A program made the translations under genes and the position numbers. The notes under the pieces are model-generated. The model did not search any database, was not told the origin of the DNA, and saw only the letters and a program-made list of their open reading frames with translations. DNA of 64,000 bases from Bauldia sp. (lineage in GTDB: Bacteria; Pseudomonadota; Alphaproteobacteria; Rhizobiales; Kaistiaceae), in assembly GCA_037200845.1 (NCBI GenBank), contig JBBCGQ010000001.1, positions 1,984,001 to 2,048,000 of the forward strand, written 5' to 3'. Positions 41,602-49,387 of this stretch are shown one piece after another. The number at the start of each line of letters is the position of its first letter. Within the stretch, counting starts at the first letter, position 1.

Positions 41602-42672
41602 TCAAACAATAATCCGTAGCTGCGGTTTTTGCCTCGGAACTGGGTAAAGCCGCTGCGTGTCCTCTTCGCTGAGACCGAACATTTCGCCTAGATCGGCGGG
41701 TGTATAGCCGAGTTCATTTAGGTGAGCGGAAATCACATCGCGAAGGGTCGAAGGCGATTCCGGCGCCGTGACCTGGACAGGCTCACGTTCCCGGAAACCA
41801 CGCTTAGACATCTGCACGAAATGATACTTCTTGCTTCGATCAGAAATCGACCCGGCCTCCCACGCCTTGTAGATCAGAGACTGCATCGACACGCCCCAAT
41901 ACAGTTTGAGATCCATCAGCCTTTGGATGCCAAGTCCATAAAGCTGAGGCTTAATTTCGCGGGTCGGCATTAGGAACTCAGATGCGAAACGGTTCGCCTG
42001 AACTTCCTGATCAGGATTCGGCGTCTGATGCATAACGAGATGGCCCAATTCATGGGCCAAGCTGAAACGCAAGCGGTCAACCGGCTGCGTGGCATTGATG
42101 AAGATGATTGGCGGTAGACCGTCCGACGCGTGCTGCCCAAACCCATCAATGAGCGGAGTGCCAAAATCGAAGGGGACGATGATAACGCCCGAATCCTCGA
42201 TCAGCTTGGACACGCTCTTGATCGGTCCGCGCGGAACCATCCAGTGCTGGCGGATCGCAGCAGCAATTTCCGAAACCCGACCGTCAAAAGCGTCCGGGTC
42301 CATCGCTGGCACGGCGGCAAGTGTCGGCTCTAGTTCGACTCCCTCTAAGAGACGTTTGAGCGTGAGCCTGTAAACCTCGGCTTGTGCATGTATGGCATCG
42401 AGATCACGCGCGCCTAGCTTCTGCCGCTTGCGGTGGAAACTTACCGGCGGCATCCGAACGTATGAACCGTCGCCGAAAAATGACGGGCGAACTCCTAAAG
42501 CGCCAGCAATTGCCGCGGCCAAGTCAGCATCCGGCTGGATGCGGCCGCGCTCGATCTTCGATAGCTGGCCTTGGGTAATTCGGTCCTTAAGCACCGCAAC
42601 CAATTCGGCTTGGCTAACCTTTCGTAGTTGTCGCGCCAACGTAAGCATCTCGCCATTGAAGCGATCAGCCAT
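41602..42672 (-). CDS. Xre-ImmA/IrrE family protein (HTH plus metallopeptidase)
   Basis: The 356-residue protein starts at ATG 42670-42672. An Xre-type helix-turn-helix covers residues 5-70 ([20 protein letters not shown] and [20 protein letters not shown]). The middle and C-terminal parts are an ImmA/IrrE (COG2856) zinc peptidase with HELGH at 207-211 ([16 protein letters not shown]) and the [14 protein letters not shown] block that supplies the third ligand. Such proteins cleave repressors in mobile elements, control stress responses, or act in toxin-antitoxin-like pairs. It overlaps the upstream gene by 8 nt, indicating a functional unit. Substrate unknown. Confidence 0.9.
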   Translation of the reverse strand: MADRFNGEMLTLARQLRKVSQAELVAVLKDRITQGQLSKIERGRIQPDADLAAAIAGALGVRPSFFGDGSYVRMPPVSFHRKRQKLGARDLDAIHAQAEVYRLTLKRLLEGVELEPTLAAVPAMDPDAFDGRVSEIAAAIRQHWMVPRGPIKSVSKLIEDSGVIIVPFDFGTPLIDGFGQHASDGLPPIIFINATQPVDRLRFSLAHELGHLVMHQTPNPDQEVQANRFASEFLMPTREIKPQLYGLGIQRLMDLKLYWGVSMQSLIYKAWEAGSISDRSKKYHFVQMSKRGFREREPVQVTAPESPSTLRDVISAHLNELGYTPADLGEMFGLSEEDTQRLYPVPRQKPQLRIIV

Positions 42673-43252
42673 TACCGGCTTCCCGCTTCTTGTCCCGCTT
42701 CGCGCGAACGCGGCCGCTGGGCTTCGTCTCTTCCTTCGGGGTGATCTCTGTAACCGCAGCGCCCGCGAGGACGACTGGAATCGGTTCCCACGCCTGTTTT
42801 CCCTTCTCGTCGTTGCAGACGAGATACATGGGCGGATGCTGAGGATCGTTCTCAGTCGGCGCGTACCCGAAATAAAGGTTGGTCGAAGGCTGGTCGTCCA
42901 AGAGCATCGTGCCTTGGTTCCGGTCGAAGTTCTTCGAGGCCGTCGTCCGGTTAGTCCTCGCACGAAGCTTGGCGCTTAGCTTCTTGATCCGGAGGTTGAA
43001 GCGGCCGACGCTGAATGACGTTGCGTTGCCGTGGCGATGGTGGCGGATGCCATCATCCTCGATAGTTAGGGCGAGGAATCTCGTCTTGGCGAGATCGCGA
43101 ATGACGCCAGCCCGCGTCCAGCCCTCCAAGGAATGCATGATTGGGCCGAACCGTTCGTAAAACTCGTCCATCGCGTCCTGAAAAGCCTTCCCAAGCTTCT
43201 CAATTCGACCGGATAACGCGGTTACTGCCTCTTCCCGACCACGTATCGACAT
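42665..43252 (-). CDS. Partner of the ImmA/IrrE protein, function unknown
   Basis: The 195-residue product has a helical N-terminus (LSGRIEKLGKAFQDAMDEFY), a mixed middle (RDLAKTRFLALTIEDDGIRH) and a very basic C-terminal tail ([17 protein letters not shown]). The segment NLYFGYAPTENDPQHPPMYL looks like a beta-strand pair. I do not recognise a family. The 8-nt overlap with the downstream Xre-ImmA/IrrE gene (ATGGCTGA) suggests coupled expression, as in toxin-antitoxin or regulator-target pairs. It could be the peptidase substrate. Confidence 0.6.
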   Translation of the reverse strand: MSIRGREEAVTALSGRIEKLGKAFQDAMDEFYERFGPIMHSLEGWTRAGVIRDLAKTRFLALTIEDDGIRHHRHGNATSFSVGRFNLRIKKLSAKLRARTNRTTASKNFDRNQGTMLLDDQPSTNLYFGYAPTENDPQHPPMYLVCNDEKGKQAWEPIPVVLAGAAVTEITPKEETKPSGRVRAKRDKKREAGNG

Positions 43253-43348
43253 GTTCAGATGGACCTCGAATCGTTGGTGTGCCTAGCATCCTAGACCTAC
43301 GCTGTCCGATTTCAAGGAAATTATTCGGAACTTAACCGTGGCTTTAGC

Positions 43349-43879
43349 TCAGGTGCGCCTTTGCCATTTTTTGGCCAGCGCCTCCATTTCGCAGAACACG
43401 GTCGGGCGCGAAGGCTTGTCTGGAGGATTTCGCACGATCTCTATGAACTCTCGCGCGGCGAGCCAGTCGTTAACAAAGGTTCCGCGCATCCACCTAGAAT
43501 AAAACTTCCGATCGAGTATCTTCCTTTTGAAGGCTATCGCTAGAAGTTCGTAATGATTTAGAAAGAATAGTATTTTGGTCTTTTCTTTTATTTTCTCAGC
43601 ATCATTTGTATTAGCAAGTTCTTGAAATCTATTCGTATCACGTACGTTTTTAAAATGATCTACTAGGTCTCTATAGTATTCTTGGGATTCGGTACGCTCT
43701 ATTAAATCCAAGGTGGCACGAAGTCGAGCAATCTTGCGGTTTTGATAGATGGAAACCATCGCGATTATCGCCGCGATAAGGGCCGCAACAGCGGTCACGG
43801 CGGGCGAAACCCACCAAAAAGCAGGGGCCGCAGACGCTATTTGCGTCGCGGCCCCTGGTAAAACGGATGGATCGGGCAC
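43349..43879 (-). CDS. DUF4760-like membrane-anchored protein
   Basis: The 176-residue product begins at a GTG (43877-43879). A transmembrane helix (AVTAVAALIAAIIAMVSIYQ) is followed by a soluble helical domain: RATLDLIERTESQEYYRDLV, ILFFLNHYELLAIAFKRKIL and YSRWMRGTFVNDWLAAREFI. The NHYELLAIA and WMR motifs fit DUF4760 proteins, whose role is unknown but which recur in mobile and defence-rich regions. The coding sequence around 43500-43710 is strikingly AT-rich against a GC-rich background, a sign of foreign origin. Confidence 0.65.
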   Translation of the reverse strand: MPDPSVLPGAATQIASAAPAFWWVSPAVTAVAALIAAIIAMVSIYQNRKIARLRATLDLIERTESQEYYRDLVDHFKNVRDTNRFQELANTNDAEKIKEKTKILFFLNHYELLAIAFKRKILDRKFYSRWMRGTFVNDWLAAREFIEIVRNPPDKPSRPTVFCEMEALAKKWQRRT

Positions 43880-43969
43880 TTAGTCTCGGGTTCCCTCACG
43901 AAACATCATCTGCACTCCCTCCTACAAACTCGTTAGCGTCTATATAGCCCTTCGCCTATTAAACCGCAA

Positions 43970-44197
43970 TCAAAAACCCTTGTTCCATCTGGATTTGGCT
44001 GCCTTTTTGGCGATCTCCGATCGGCGCTTCTTGCTCAGGCTGGTTGCCCGCGCCTTCCCGCCTTTGGACCCCAACTCGGCCGCTGCTGATTTAGTGACGC
44101 CGCTTTCCTCCGCCTCCCCGGTGGCGAGCCGCCCAATCAGGATCGCCGCGCCGATAACGTCGGCTGGCCTCTTCTCGCCTTTCGGTCCGCGCGGCAT
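43970..44197 (-). CDS. Small basic protein, KGG-type
   Basis: The 75-residue product has an excellent ribosome site (GAAGGAGAGG) just upstream, located inside the zinc-ribbon gene. The N-terminal half contains DVIGAAILIGRLATGEAEE; the C-terminal half is Lys/Arg-rich (LGSKGGKARATSLSKKRRSE and AKKAAKSRWNKGF). The pattern of KGG, RRSEIAKKAA and RW recurs in many small bacterial proteins of unknown function, perhaps binding nucleic acid. It overlaps the upstream gene by 107 nt in a different frame. Confidence 0.6.
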   Translation of the reverse strand: MPRGPKGEKRPADVIGAAILIGRLATGEAEESGVTKSAAAELGSKGGKARATSLSKKRRSEIAKKAAKSRWNKGF

Positions 44198-44354
44198 GTA
44201 TCGGTACCTCTCCTTCGCCTAGACAGTAGGGGCAATCCCTCGCCCCACGTCCTAGGCACGTCACGCAAGTCATACCCGATTCCTGCTTGCCGGTTCCGTC
44301 GCAAGCCTCGCAGGCTAGCTCTCCGGCGCCGTCGCAGCGTTGGCAATCGCGCAT
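44091..44354 (-). CDS. DnaJ-type zinc-ribbon protein
   Basis: The 87-residue product carries four CxxC units in the DnaJ style: CQRCDGAGELACEACDGTG, then CVTCLGRGARDCPYCLGEGE, which would bind two zinc ions. The remaining 35 residues are basic (TERREEASRRYRRG, HRGGGGKRRH). There is no J-domain. The last 107 nt overlap the small basic protein gene in another frame on the same strand. It is the first gene of the minus-strand passenger group, 64 bp from the right inverted repeat. Confidence 0.6.
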   Translation of the reverse strand: MRDCQRCDGAGELACEACDGTGKQESGMTCVTCLGRGARDCPYCLGEGEVPIHAARTERREEASRRYRRGDPDWAARHRGGGGKRRH

Positions 44355-44417
44355 GCTTGCCGCTAAGCATATAGCCCGACGCGCGCAAGCCGCTAGAGCG
44401 CGTCAAGATTGTCTAAA

Positions 44418-44435
44418 TTCAAACTGAGACACGAC
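44418..44435 (-). repeat. Right terminal inverted repeat
   Basis: TTCAAACTGAGACACGAC is the exact inverse of 39978-39995 and marks the right end of the transposon, followed at once by the second copy of the target duplication. Confidence 0.92.
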
Positions 44436-44445
44436 CTCAAATGCG
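44436..44445. repeat. 10-bp target-site duplication, right copy
   Basis: CTCAAATGCG is identical to 39968-39977. With one copy removed together with the element, the host sequence reads through from the 32-residue peptide region to the promoter area of the Gly/Asn-rich gene. Confidence 0.9.
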
Positions 44446-44568
44446 CGGGAATGCGGCAACGTTCCCTTCACCGCGCCGAGCGACGGCAGGCAACCCAGCC
44501 GCGTTCGGGACGTTGGGCTCCCATCGGGCGGTTCGTCAAAACGTCCAAGAAAAAAGGGAGTCTCCACC

Positions 44569-45204
44569 ATGAAGACGCAGCTCACACTCGCGGCCCTCTC
44601 GGCCGCCCTGCTCATCGGCACTGCGAGCATCGCCGCGAACGCGGCCGGTATCACGGTCGGCGGCGGCAACGGGTCGATCGTGTCCGGCACGATCGGCAAC
44701 AACAGCGTCAACGTCGGTACGTCCAACACGTCGGGTCCGCTGGCCACGGTCACCAATAGCGGCAGCGCCACCGGCAACGGCTCCAGCACCGATGCCAACA
44801 TCAACCTGGGCAACCTCAACGGCAACGGCGGCAGCGCCGGCAGCGCTCTCGCCTCGGTCGACAACAACGGCAACCTGACCGGCGACGACTCATCGACCAC
44901 GGGCACCGTCGATCTCGGCAGCCTGCTGAACGGCATCGACCTCGGCGGTCTCGGCGGCATCGGCGGCGGCCTGCCCGGTACGGGTGGCAACGGCGGTGGC
45001 AATGGCGGCAACGGCGGTAACGGTGGTGGCACCGGCGTCGCCGGTGGCGGCGCCAATGGCGGCGGTGGCTCGGCTGCCATCTTCGCCAGCCTCAGCGCCG
45101 GCGACCAGGGCACGCTGCGCGCCCGCTGCCGTGCGATCATCGCCGACCCGTCGATCTATAAGCCCGACGTCGTCAACTTCTGCCGCATGGTCGCGAAGCT
45201 CTAG
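44569..45204 (+). CDS. Exported Gly/Asn-rich low-complexity protein
   Basis: The 211-residue product has a typical signal peptide (MKTQLTLAALSAALLIGTAS, cleavage near ANAA). The mature part is rich in Gly, Asn and Ser with beta-solenoid-like spacing (GNNSVNVGTSNTSG, GNGSSTDANINLGNLNGNGG). A poly-Gly/Asn block of NGG units (GNGGGNGGNGGNGGG) follows. The C-terminus is a compact helical domain with two cysteines (LRARCRAIIADPSIY and VVNFCRMVAKL). AAGGGAG precedes the ATG. Function unknown; probably cell-surface or extracellular. A strong terminator follows at 45231-45261. Confidence 0.75.
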   Translation: MKTQLTLAALSAALLIGTASIAANAAGITVGGGNGSIVSGTIGNNSVNVGTSNTSGPLATVTNSGSATGNGSSTDANINLGNLNGNGGSAGSALASVDNNGNLTGDDSSTTGTVDLGSLLNGIDLGGLGGIGGGLPGTGGNGGGNGGNGGNGGGTGVAGGGANGGGGSAAIFASLSAGDQGTLRARCRAIIADPSIYKPDVVNFCRMVAKL

Positions 45205-45230
45205 CCCTCCCAGGCAATCGCGACGTCAGG

Positions 45231-45261
45231 GGCCGCCCGGTGCCACGCCGGGCGGCCTTTT
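45231..45261 (+). terminator. Intrinsic terminator after the Gly/Asn-rich gene
   Basis: GGCCGCCCGG and CCGGGCGGCC form a perfect 10-bp stem with a 7-nt loop, followed by TTTT. It ends at the base before the lolD stop codon on the other strand. Confidence 0.85.
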
Positions 45262-46047
45262 CTATGCCTGGTCGGCGGAGGCCGCGGGCGGCAGGAACTC
45301 TGCCGGCGGCGCCGCGGCGACCAGCGAGGGCTGGCGGCGGAGCTCGACCACCTTGCCGCGCTCGAGCGTGATCGCGCGGTCCATGCGCGCGGCGAGGTCG
45401 TGATTGTGCGTCGCGATCAGGCAGGAAAGCTTCGAGGCGCGCACCAGCCGCATCAGCCCGTCGAAGACCATCCCCGCCGTCGTCGGGTCGAGGTTGCCCG
45501 TCGGCTCGTCGGCGAGCAGCAGGCGGGGCCCGTTGGCGACGGCGCGGGCGATCGCCACGCGCTGCTGCTCGCCGCCCGACATGGCGGTCGGCCGGTGCTC
45601 CGCCCTCTCCTTCACGCGCATGTAGGCGAGAAGCTGCAGCGAGCGCGCCATCGCCTCGGCGCGCTTCATGCCGCGGATCAGTTGCGGCATCATCACGTTT
45701 TCCAGCGCCGTGAATTCCGGCAGCAGGTGATGGAACTGGTAGACGAAGCCGATGTGCAGCCGGCGCAGCATCGTGCGCTCGGAATCGGAAAGCTTGCTCG
45801 ACGCATAGCCCGAGACGAACACCTCGCCCTTGTTGGGATGCTCGAGCAGGCCCGCGATCTGCAAGAGCGTCGATTTGCCGGCGCCCGACGGCGCGACCAG
45901 CGCGACCATCTCGCCGGGGAAGATGTCGAGATTGGCGCCGGAGAGCACTGTCAGCGCGCCGCCGGAAGCGTCGGGGTAATGCCGCTCGATGCCCGCCAGC
46001 CTGAGGATCGGGCGTCTTGCCGGTTGCTGCTGCGGCGCAGTGCTCAT
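45262..46047 (-). CDS. lolD: Lipoprotein-releasing ABC transporter ATPase LolD
   Basis: The 261-residue ABC ATPase powers release of lipoproteins from the inner membrane. Walker A is in [17 protein letters not shown], the Q-loop in [20 protein letters not shown] (characteristic of LolD), the signature in [17 protein letters not shown], and Walker B in [13 protein letters not shown], then the H-loop [11 protein letters not shown]-terminal tail ([18 protein letters not shown]) is extra. The ATG at 46045-46047 overlaps the lolC stop as ATGA. Confidence 0.95.
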   Translation of the reverse strand: MSTAPQQQPARRPILRLAGIERHYPDASGGALTVLSGANLDIFPGEMVALVAPSGAGKSTLLQIAGLLEHPNKGEVFVSGYASSKLSDSERTMLRRLHIGFVYQFHHLLPEFTALENVMMPQLIRGMKRAEAMARSLQLLAYMRVKERAEHRPTAMSGGEQQRVAIARAVANGPRLLLADEPTGNLDPTTAGMVFDGLMRLVRASKLSCLIATHNHDLAARMDRAITLERGKVVELRRQPSLVAAAPPAEFLPPAASADQA

Positions 46048-47310
46048 TCGTAGCGCAGCGCCTCGACCGGATCGAGCCGCGCCGCCCGCCACGCCGGGTA
46101 AAGCGTCGCCAGGAACGACAGGGCCAGCGCCATGACCAGCACCGTGATCGTCTCGCGCGGATCGATCACCGACGGTAGCTGGCTGAGGAAGTAGAGCTCC
46201 GGCGAGAACAGCTCGGTCTGCGTCAGGCGGGAGATGAACTGCCGGATCGGCTCGACATTGCTGGCGATGGCGATGCCGAGCAGGAAGCCGGCGAGCGTGC
46301 CGATCGTTCCGATCGAGGCGCCGGCGATGAAGAACACGCGCATGACCGCGCCGCGTGTCGCCCCCATGGTGCGCAGGATGGCGATGTCGTGGCCCTTGTC
46401 CTTCACCAGCATAGTGAGGCCGGAGATGATGTTGAGCGCCGCGACGATGACGATCAGCGTCAGGATCAGGAACATCACGTTCCGCTCGACCTCCAGCGCC
46501 GAGAAGAAGGTGACGTTGCGCTCCTGCCAGTCGGTGATCAGCGCCTGGCGGCCGACGGCGGCGTCGATGGCCGGGCGGAGCGCCGCCACCTGGTCGGCGC
46601 TCTTGAGATAGACCTCGATCGCGCTCGCCTCGTCGTCGAGACCGAAGAAAGCCTGCGCGTCCGCGAACGGCAGGATGACGAAGGTCGAGTCGTACTCCGC
46701 CATGCCGATCTCGAAGATCGCCTTGACCGGATACGCCTTGATGCGCGGCGTCACGCCGAACGGCGTCACGCTGCCGCGCGGGATGACGATGGTGAGATTC
46801 TCGCCGATGGTAAGGCCGAGCGCCGACGCCAGCCGGGTGCCGATCGCGACCCCCGCCGGACGTATCGAAATTATCGAGCGCGCCGAGGCGGACGTTGTTG
46901 TAGATGCCGGGCACCTTGGGCAGGTCCTGCTGGCGGATGCCGCGCACCAGCGCGCCGCTGGAGGTCGACGGCCCGCTCGCCAGCGCCTGTCCCTCGACCA
47001 GCGGGATGGCCGCCACCACGCCCTGCACCTTGGCGATGCGCGCCGCGACGTCGGCATAGTCGGTGAGTTTCGAATCCATCGCCTGGATGATGACGTGGCC
47101 GTTGAGGCCGAGGATCTTGTCGATGAGTTGGGCGCGGAAGCCGTTCATGACCGCCATGACGATGATCAGCGTGGCGACGCCGAGCATGATGCCGATCAGC
47201 GAGAACATCGCGATGACCAGCCCGGAGGCATGGCGGCGCGGGCGCATGTAGCGCAGCGCCAGCATCCACTCGAAGCGCGAGAACGGCCGTGTGCCGACCG
47301 GCAGCGCCAT
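46044..47310 (-). CDS. lolC: LolC/LolE-family lipoprotein-releasing permease (one frameshift)
   Basis: The gene spans 1267 nt, one more than a multiple of three. The N-terminal part ([20 protein letters not shown], first helix, [10 protein letters not shown]) and the C-terminal part ([20 protein letters not shown], then helices ending [10 protein letters not shown]) lie in different frames. They join cleanly if one base is removed from the run of five C at 46850-46854. The corrected product would be 421 residues with four transmembrane helices and a periplasmic domain. It partners LolD, overlapping by 4 nt. A consensus error is more likely than real inactivation because lipoprotein release is essential. 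Confidence 0.9.
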
Positions 47311-47335
47311 ATTGCCCTCAGCCTTTCCGCCGGCC

Positions 47336-48657
47336 TCAGCCGGCCTGGATACGCTTCACGACGCCGTCCAGCGGCAGCGTCTCGCGGACGCCCGTGGCGC
47401 GCCGCTTGATCTCGACCTCGCCGCGTTCCAGCCCCTTCGGCCCGACGACCACCTGCCAGGGCAGGCCGATCAGGTCCATCGTGGCAAACTTGGCGCCGGC
47501 ACGCTGGTCGAGATCGTCGTAGAGCACGGTGATTCCGGCATTCGTAAGACGCTCGTAGATCGAGTCGGCCGCCGCGTCGACCCTGGCGTCGCCGGCCTTG
47601 AGGTTGATCAGGCCGACCGCGAAGGGCGCCACGGCATCCGGCCAGATGATGCCGGCCTCGTCGTGGCTGGCCTCGATGATGCCGCCGACCAAGCGCGACA
47701 CGCCGATGCCGTACGATCCCATGTGCACGAAAACCTCGGTGCCATCGGGGCCGGTGACCTTCGCCCCCATCGGCTGGGAATACTTCGTGCCGAAATAGAA
47801 GATGTGGCCGACCTCGATGCCGCGCGCCGTGATCCGCCGGTCCTCGGGGAGCTCGGCGAAGGCGGCGGGATCGTGCTTCTCGTCGGTCGCGGCATAGGGC
47901 GTCGTCCACGCGCTGACGATGGACGACAGGTCGCCGCGGAAGTCGGTGTCGGCGGAGGGAATCGGCAGGTCCATCAGGTCGCGCGAGCAGAAGACTTCGC
48001 TCTCCCCCCGTCGAAGCCAGAATGATGAACTCGTGGCTCATGTCGCCGCCGATCGGGCCGGTGTCGGCGCGCATCGGAATCGCCTTGAGGCCGAGCCGGT
48101 CGAAGGTACGCAGATACGCGACAAACATGCGGTTGTACGCCGCCTGTGCCGCCTCGCGGCTGATGTCGAAGGAGTATGCATCCTTCATCAGGAATTCGCG
48201 GCCGCGCATGACGCCGAATCGCGGGCGCACCTCGTCGCGGAACTTCCACTGGATGTGATAGAGATTGAGCGGCATCGCGCGGTACGACGACACGTACGAG
48301 CGGAAGATGTCGGTCACCATCTCCTCGTTCGTCGGGCCGTAGAGCATGTCGCGCTCGTGGCGATCCTCGATGCGCAGCATCTCCTTGCCGTAGGCCTCGT
48401 AGCGCCCGCTTTCCTTCCAGAGATCGGCAGGCTGCAAAGTGGGCATCAGGATCTCGATCGCGCCCGAGCGATCCTGCTCCTCGCGCACGATCTCGGCGAT
48501 TTTCGCCAGCACGCGCTCGCCCAAAGGCAACCAGGAGTAGATTTCCGGCGGCCTGCTGCCGGACGAGCCCCGCGCGCAGCATCAGGCGATGCGAAACGAT
48601 CTCCGCTTCCTTAGGCGTCTCACGCAAAATCGGCAGGAAATAGCGGGAAAGTCGCAT
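47336..48657 (-). CDS. proS: Prolyl-tRNA synthetase, short form (two frameshifts)
   Basis: The gene spans 1322 nt with two single-base insertions. N-terminal [20 protein letters not shown] joins the middle ([20 protein letters not shown]) when one T is removed at 48542-48544. The middle joins [20 protein letters not shown] when one base is removed from the six-C run near 48004-48009. The corrected 439-residue enzyme has class II motifs ([37 protein letters not shown]) and the C-terminal anticodon domain. It lacks the large editing insertion, as is normal for alphaproteobacterial ProS. It lies upstream of lolC by 25 bp. Errors in sequence are the likely cause. Confidence 0.9.
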
Positions 48658-48890
48658 TGTCAGAAATTTCTCCGGCGGCGCGAAAGCGCGCGCATTTGAA
48701 ACGGCGGACCGCCGAAAACACAAGCTATTTCGGCTCGTTCGCGGCATTGCGAGCGGTCACGAATCGCGCACAGCCAGACGGGAAACCATTTGGCGCGAAA
48801 GCCGAAAAATGTGCAAAATTTTCGGGCGAAGGCTGCACAAATTGGTGACAACGCCCAGCTAGTTGGATAGTGTTGCCTACATAACAAGGG

Positions 48891-49096
48891 GATGACAGAG
48901 GTCGCTGAGACCCACCCCGATAAAAAGGCATCGCGGTCTAAGTCTTGGGAGGAAGGTTCCTTCGGGCGCGCTTAACGGCTGCTGCCGCTGAGCCCGAAAA
49001 ATAAAAGTCCAACCAGCCTGTTGGTCTGTCGGGCTCTGGAACGAGGGAATAGGACGCGGAACTCGATGAGCAAGGCCGGAAGGCCTTGCTTTTTTT
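48891..49096 (+). ncRNA. Candidate structured small RNA with its own terminator
   Basis: The 460-bp gap between proS and the DUF1467 gene (48658-49117) holds no supported protein. A plus-strand segment of about 206 nt begins with GGGGATGACAGAGGTCGCTG, whose GGGG can pair with CCCC at 48916-48919 to close a first hairpin. Further self-complementary parts follow (GGAAGGTTCCTTC; a CCAACCAGCCTGTTGG hairpin near 49011-49025). It ends in a strong terminator whose T-run is on the plus strand, although both flanking genes are on the minus strand. So an independent plus-strand transcript is likely. I could not match it to tmRNA, SRP RNA, RNase P RNA or a known riboswitch. The 5' end is a guess. Confidence 0.4.
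49069..49096 (+). terminator. Intrinsic terminator of the candidate small RNA
   Basis: AGCAAGGCC (49069-49077), a GGAA tetraloop, and GGCCTTGCT (49082-49090) make a 9-bp stem followed by TTTTTT. The U-run sits only on the plus strand. Confidence 0.8.
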
Positions 49097-49117
49097 ATGT
49101 CCGCGCGCCGCTCGCTC

Positions 49118-49387
49118 TCACTTCTTTGCGTCGAGCAGGTTCGCGAAACTCTCCAGCGACACGCCGTAGACGTTCACCGCCACCCACATGCCGCCGACGA
49201 TGATGCCGGCGAGGATCGTCGTCGCGATCGCGACGCGCACGAGGCGCGGCCGCGCCGGCGCGCTCGCGGTCGTGCCGAGCGTCACTTCGCCGGCTTCCTG
49301 CTGCGTGCGGATGCCGAACGGTAAGACGGCAAACAACACCACCCACCAGACGACGAAATAGACGGCGATCGTGCTGAAGACGGTCAT
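49118..49387 (-). CDS. DUF1467 family membrane protein
   Basis: The 89-residue protein has two transmembrane helices: VFSTIAVYFVVWWVVLFAVL and VAIATTILAGIIVGGMWVAV, joined by a short loop with PFGIRTQQEAGEVTLGTTAS. The WWVVLFAVLPFG motif and the position right after mce (ATGA overlap) are characteristic of DUF1467 in alphaproteobacteria. The function is unknown. It is the last gene of the nuo-birA-rnj-mce run. Confidence 0.9.
   Translation of the reverse strand: MTVFSTIAVYFVVWWVVLFAVLPFGIRTQQEAGEVTLGTTASAPARPRLVRVAIATTILAGIIVGGMWVAVNVYGVSLESFANLLDAKK

Larger units (their letters stand above)
39978..44435. mobile_element. IS1-like transposon with six passenger genes (4458 bp)
   Basis: The element is delimited by 18-bp perfect inverted repeats (GTCGTGTCTCAGTTTGAA) and a 10-bp target duplication. 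It carries one DDE transposase resembling the IS1 family and six other genes: a membrane protein on the plus strand and, on the minus strand, an Xre-ImmA/IrrE protein with an overlapping partner, a DUF4760-like membrane protein, a small basic protein and a zinc-ribbon protein. IS1-family elements are normally 0.7-1.8 kb without cargo, so this is an unusually loaded one. Intact ends and identical duplications point to a recent insertion. Base composition is more AT-rich than the flanks, most strongly at 43500-43710. Confidence 0.88.

Noticed and set aside
48891-49096. A TPP or other riboswitch, because of a CTGAGA sequence
   Set aside because: The remaining conserved bases of the TPP aptamer are absent, and no gene lies downstream on the plus strand.
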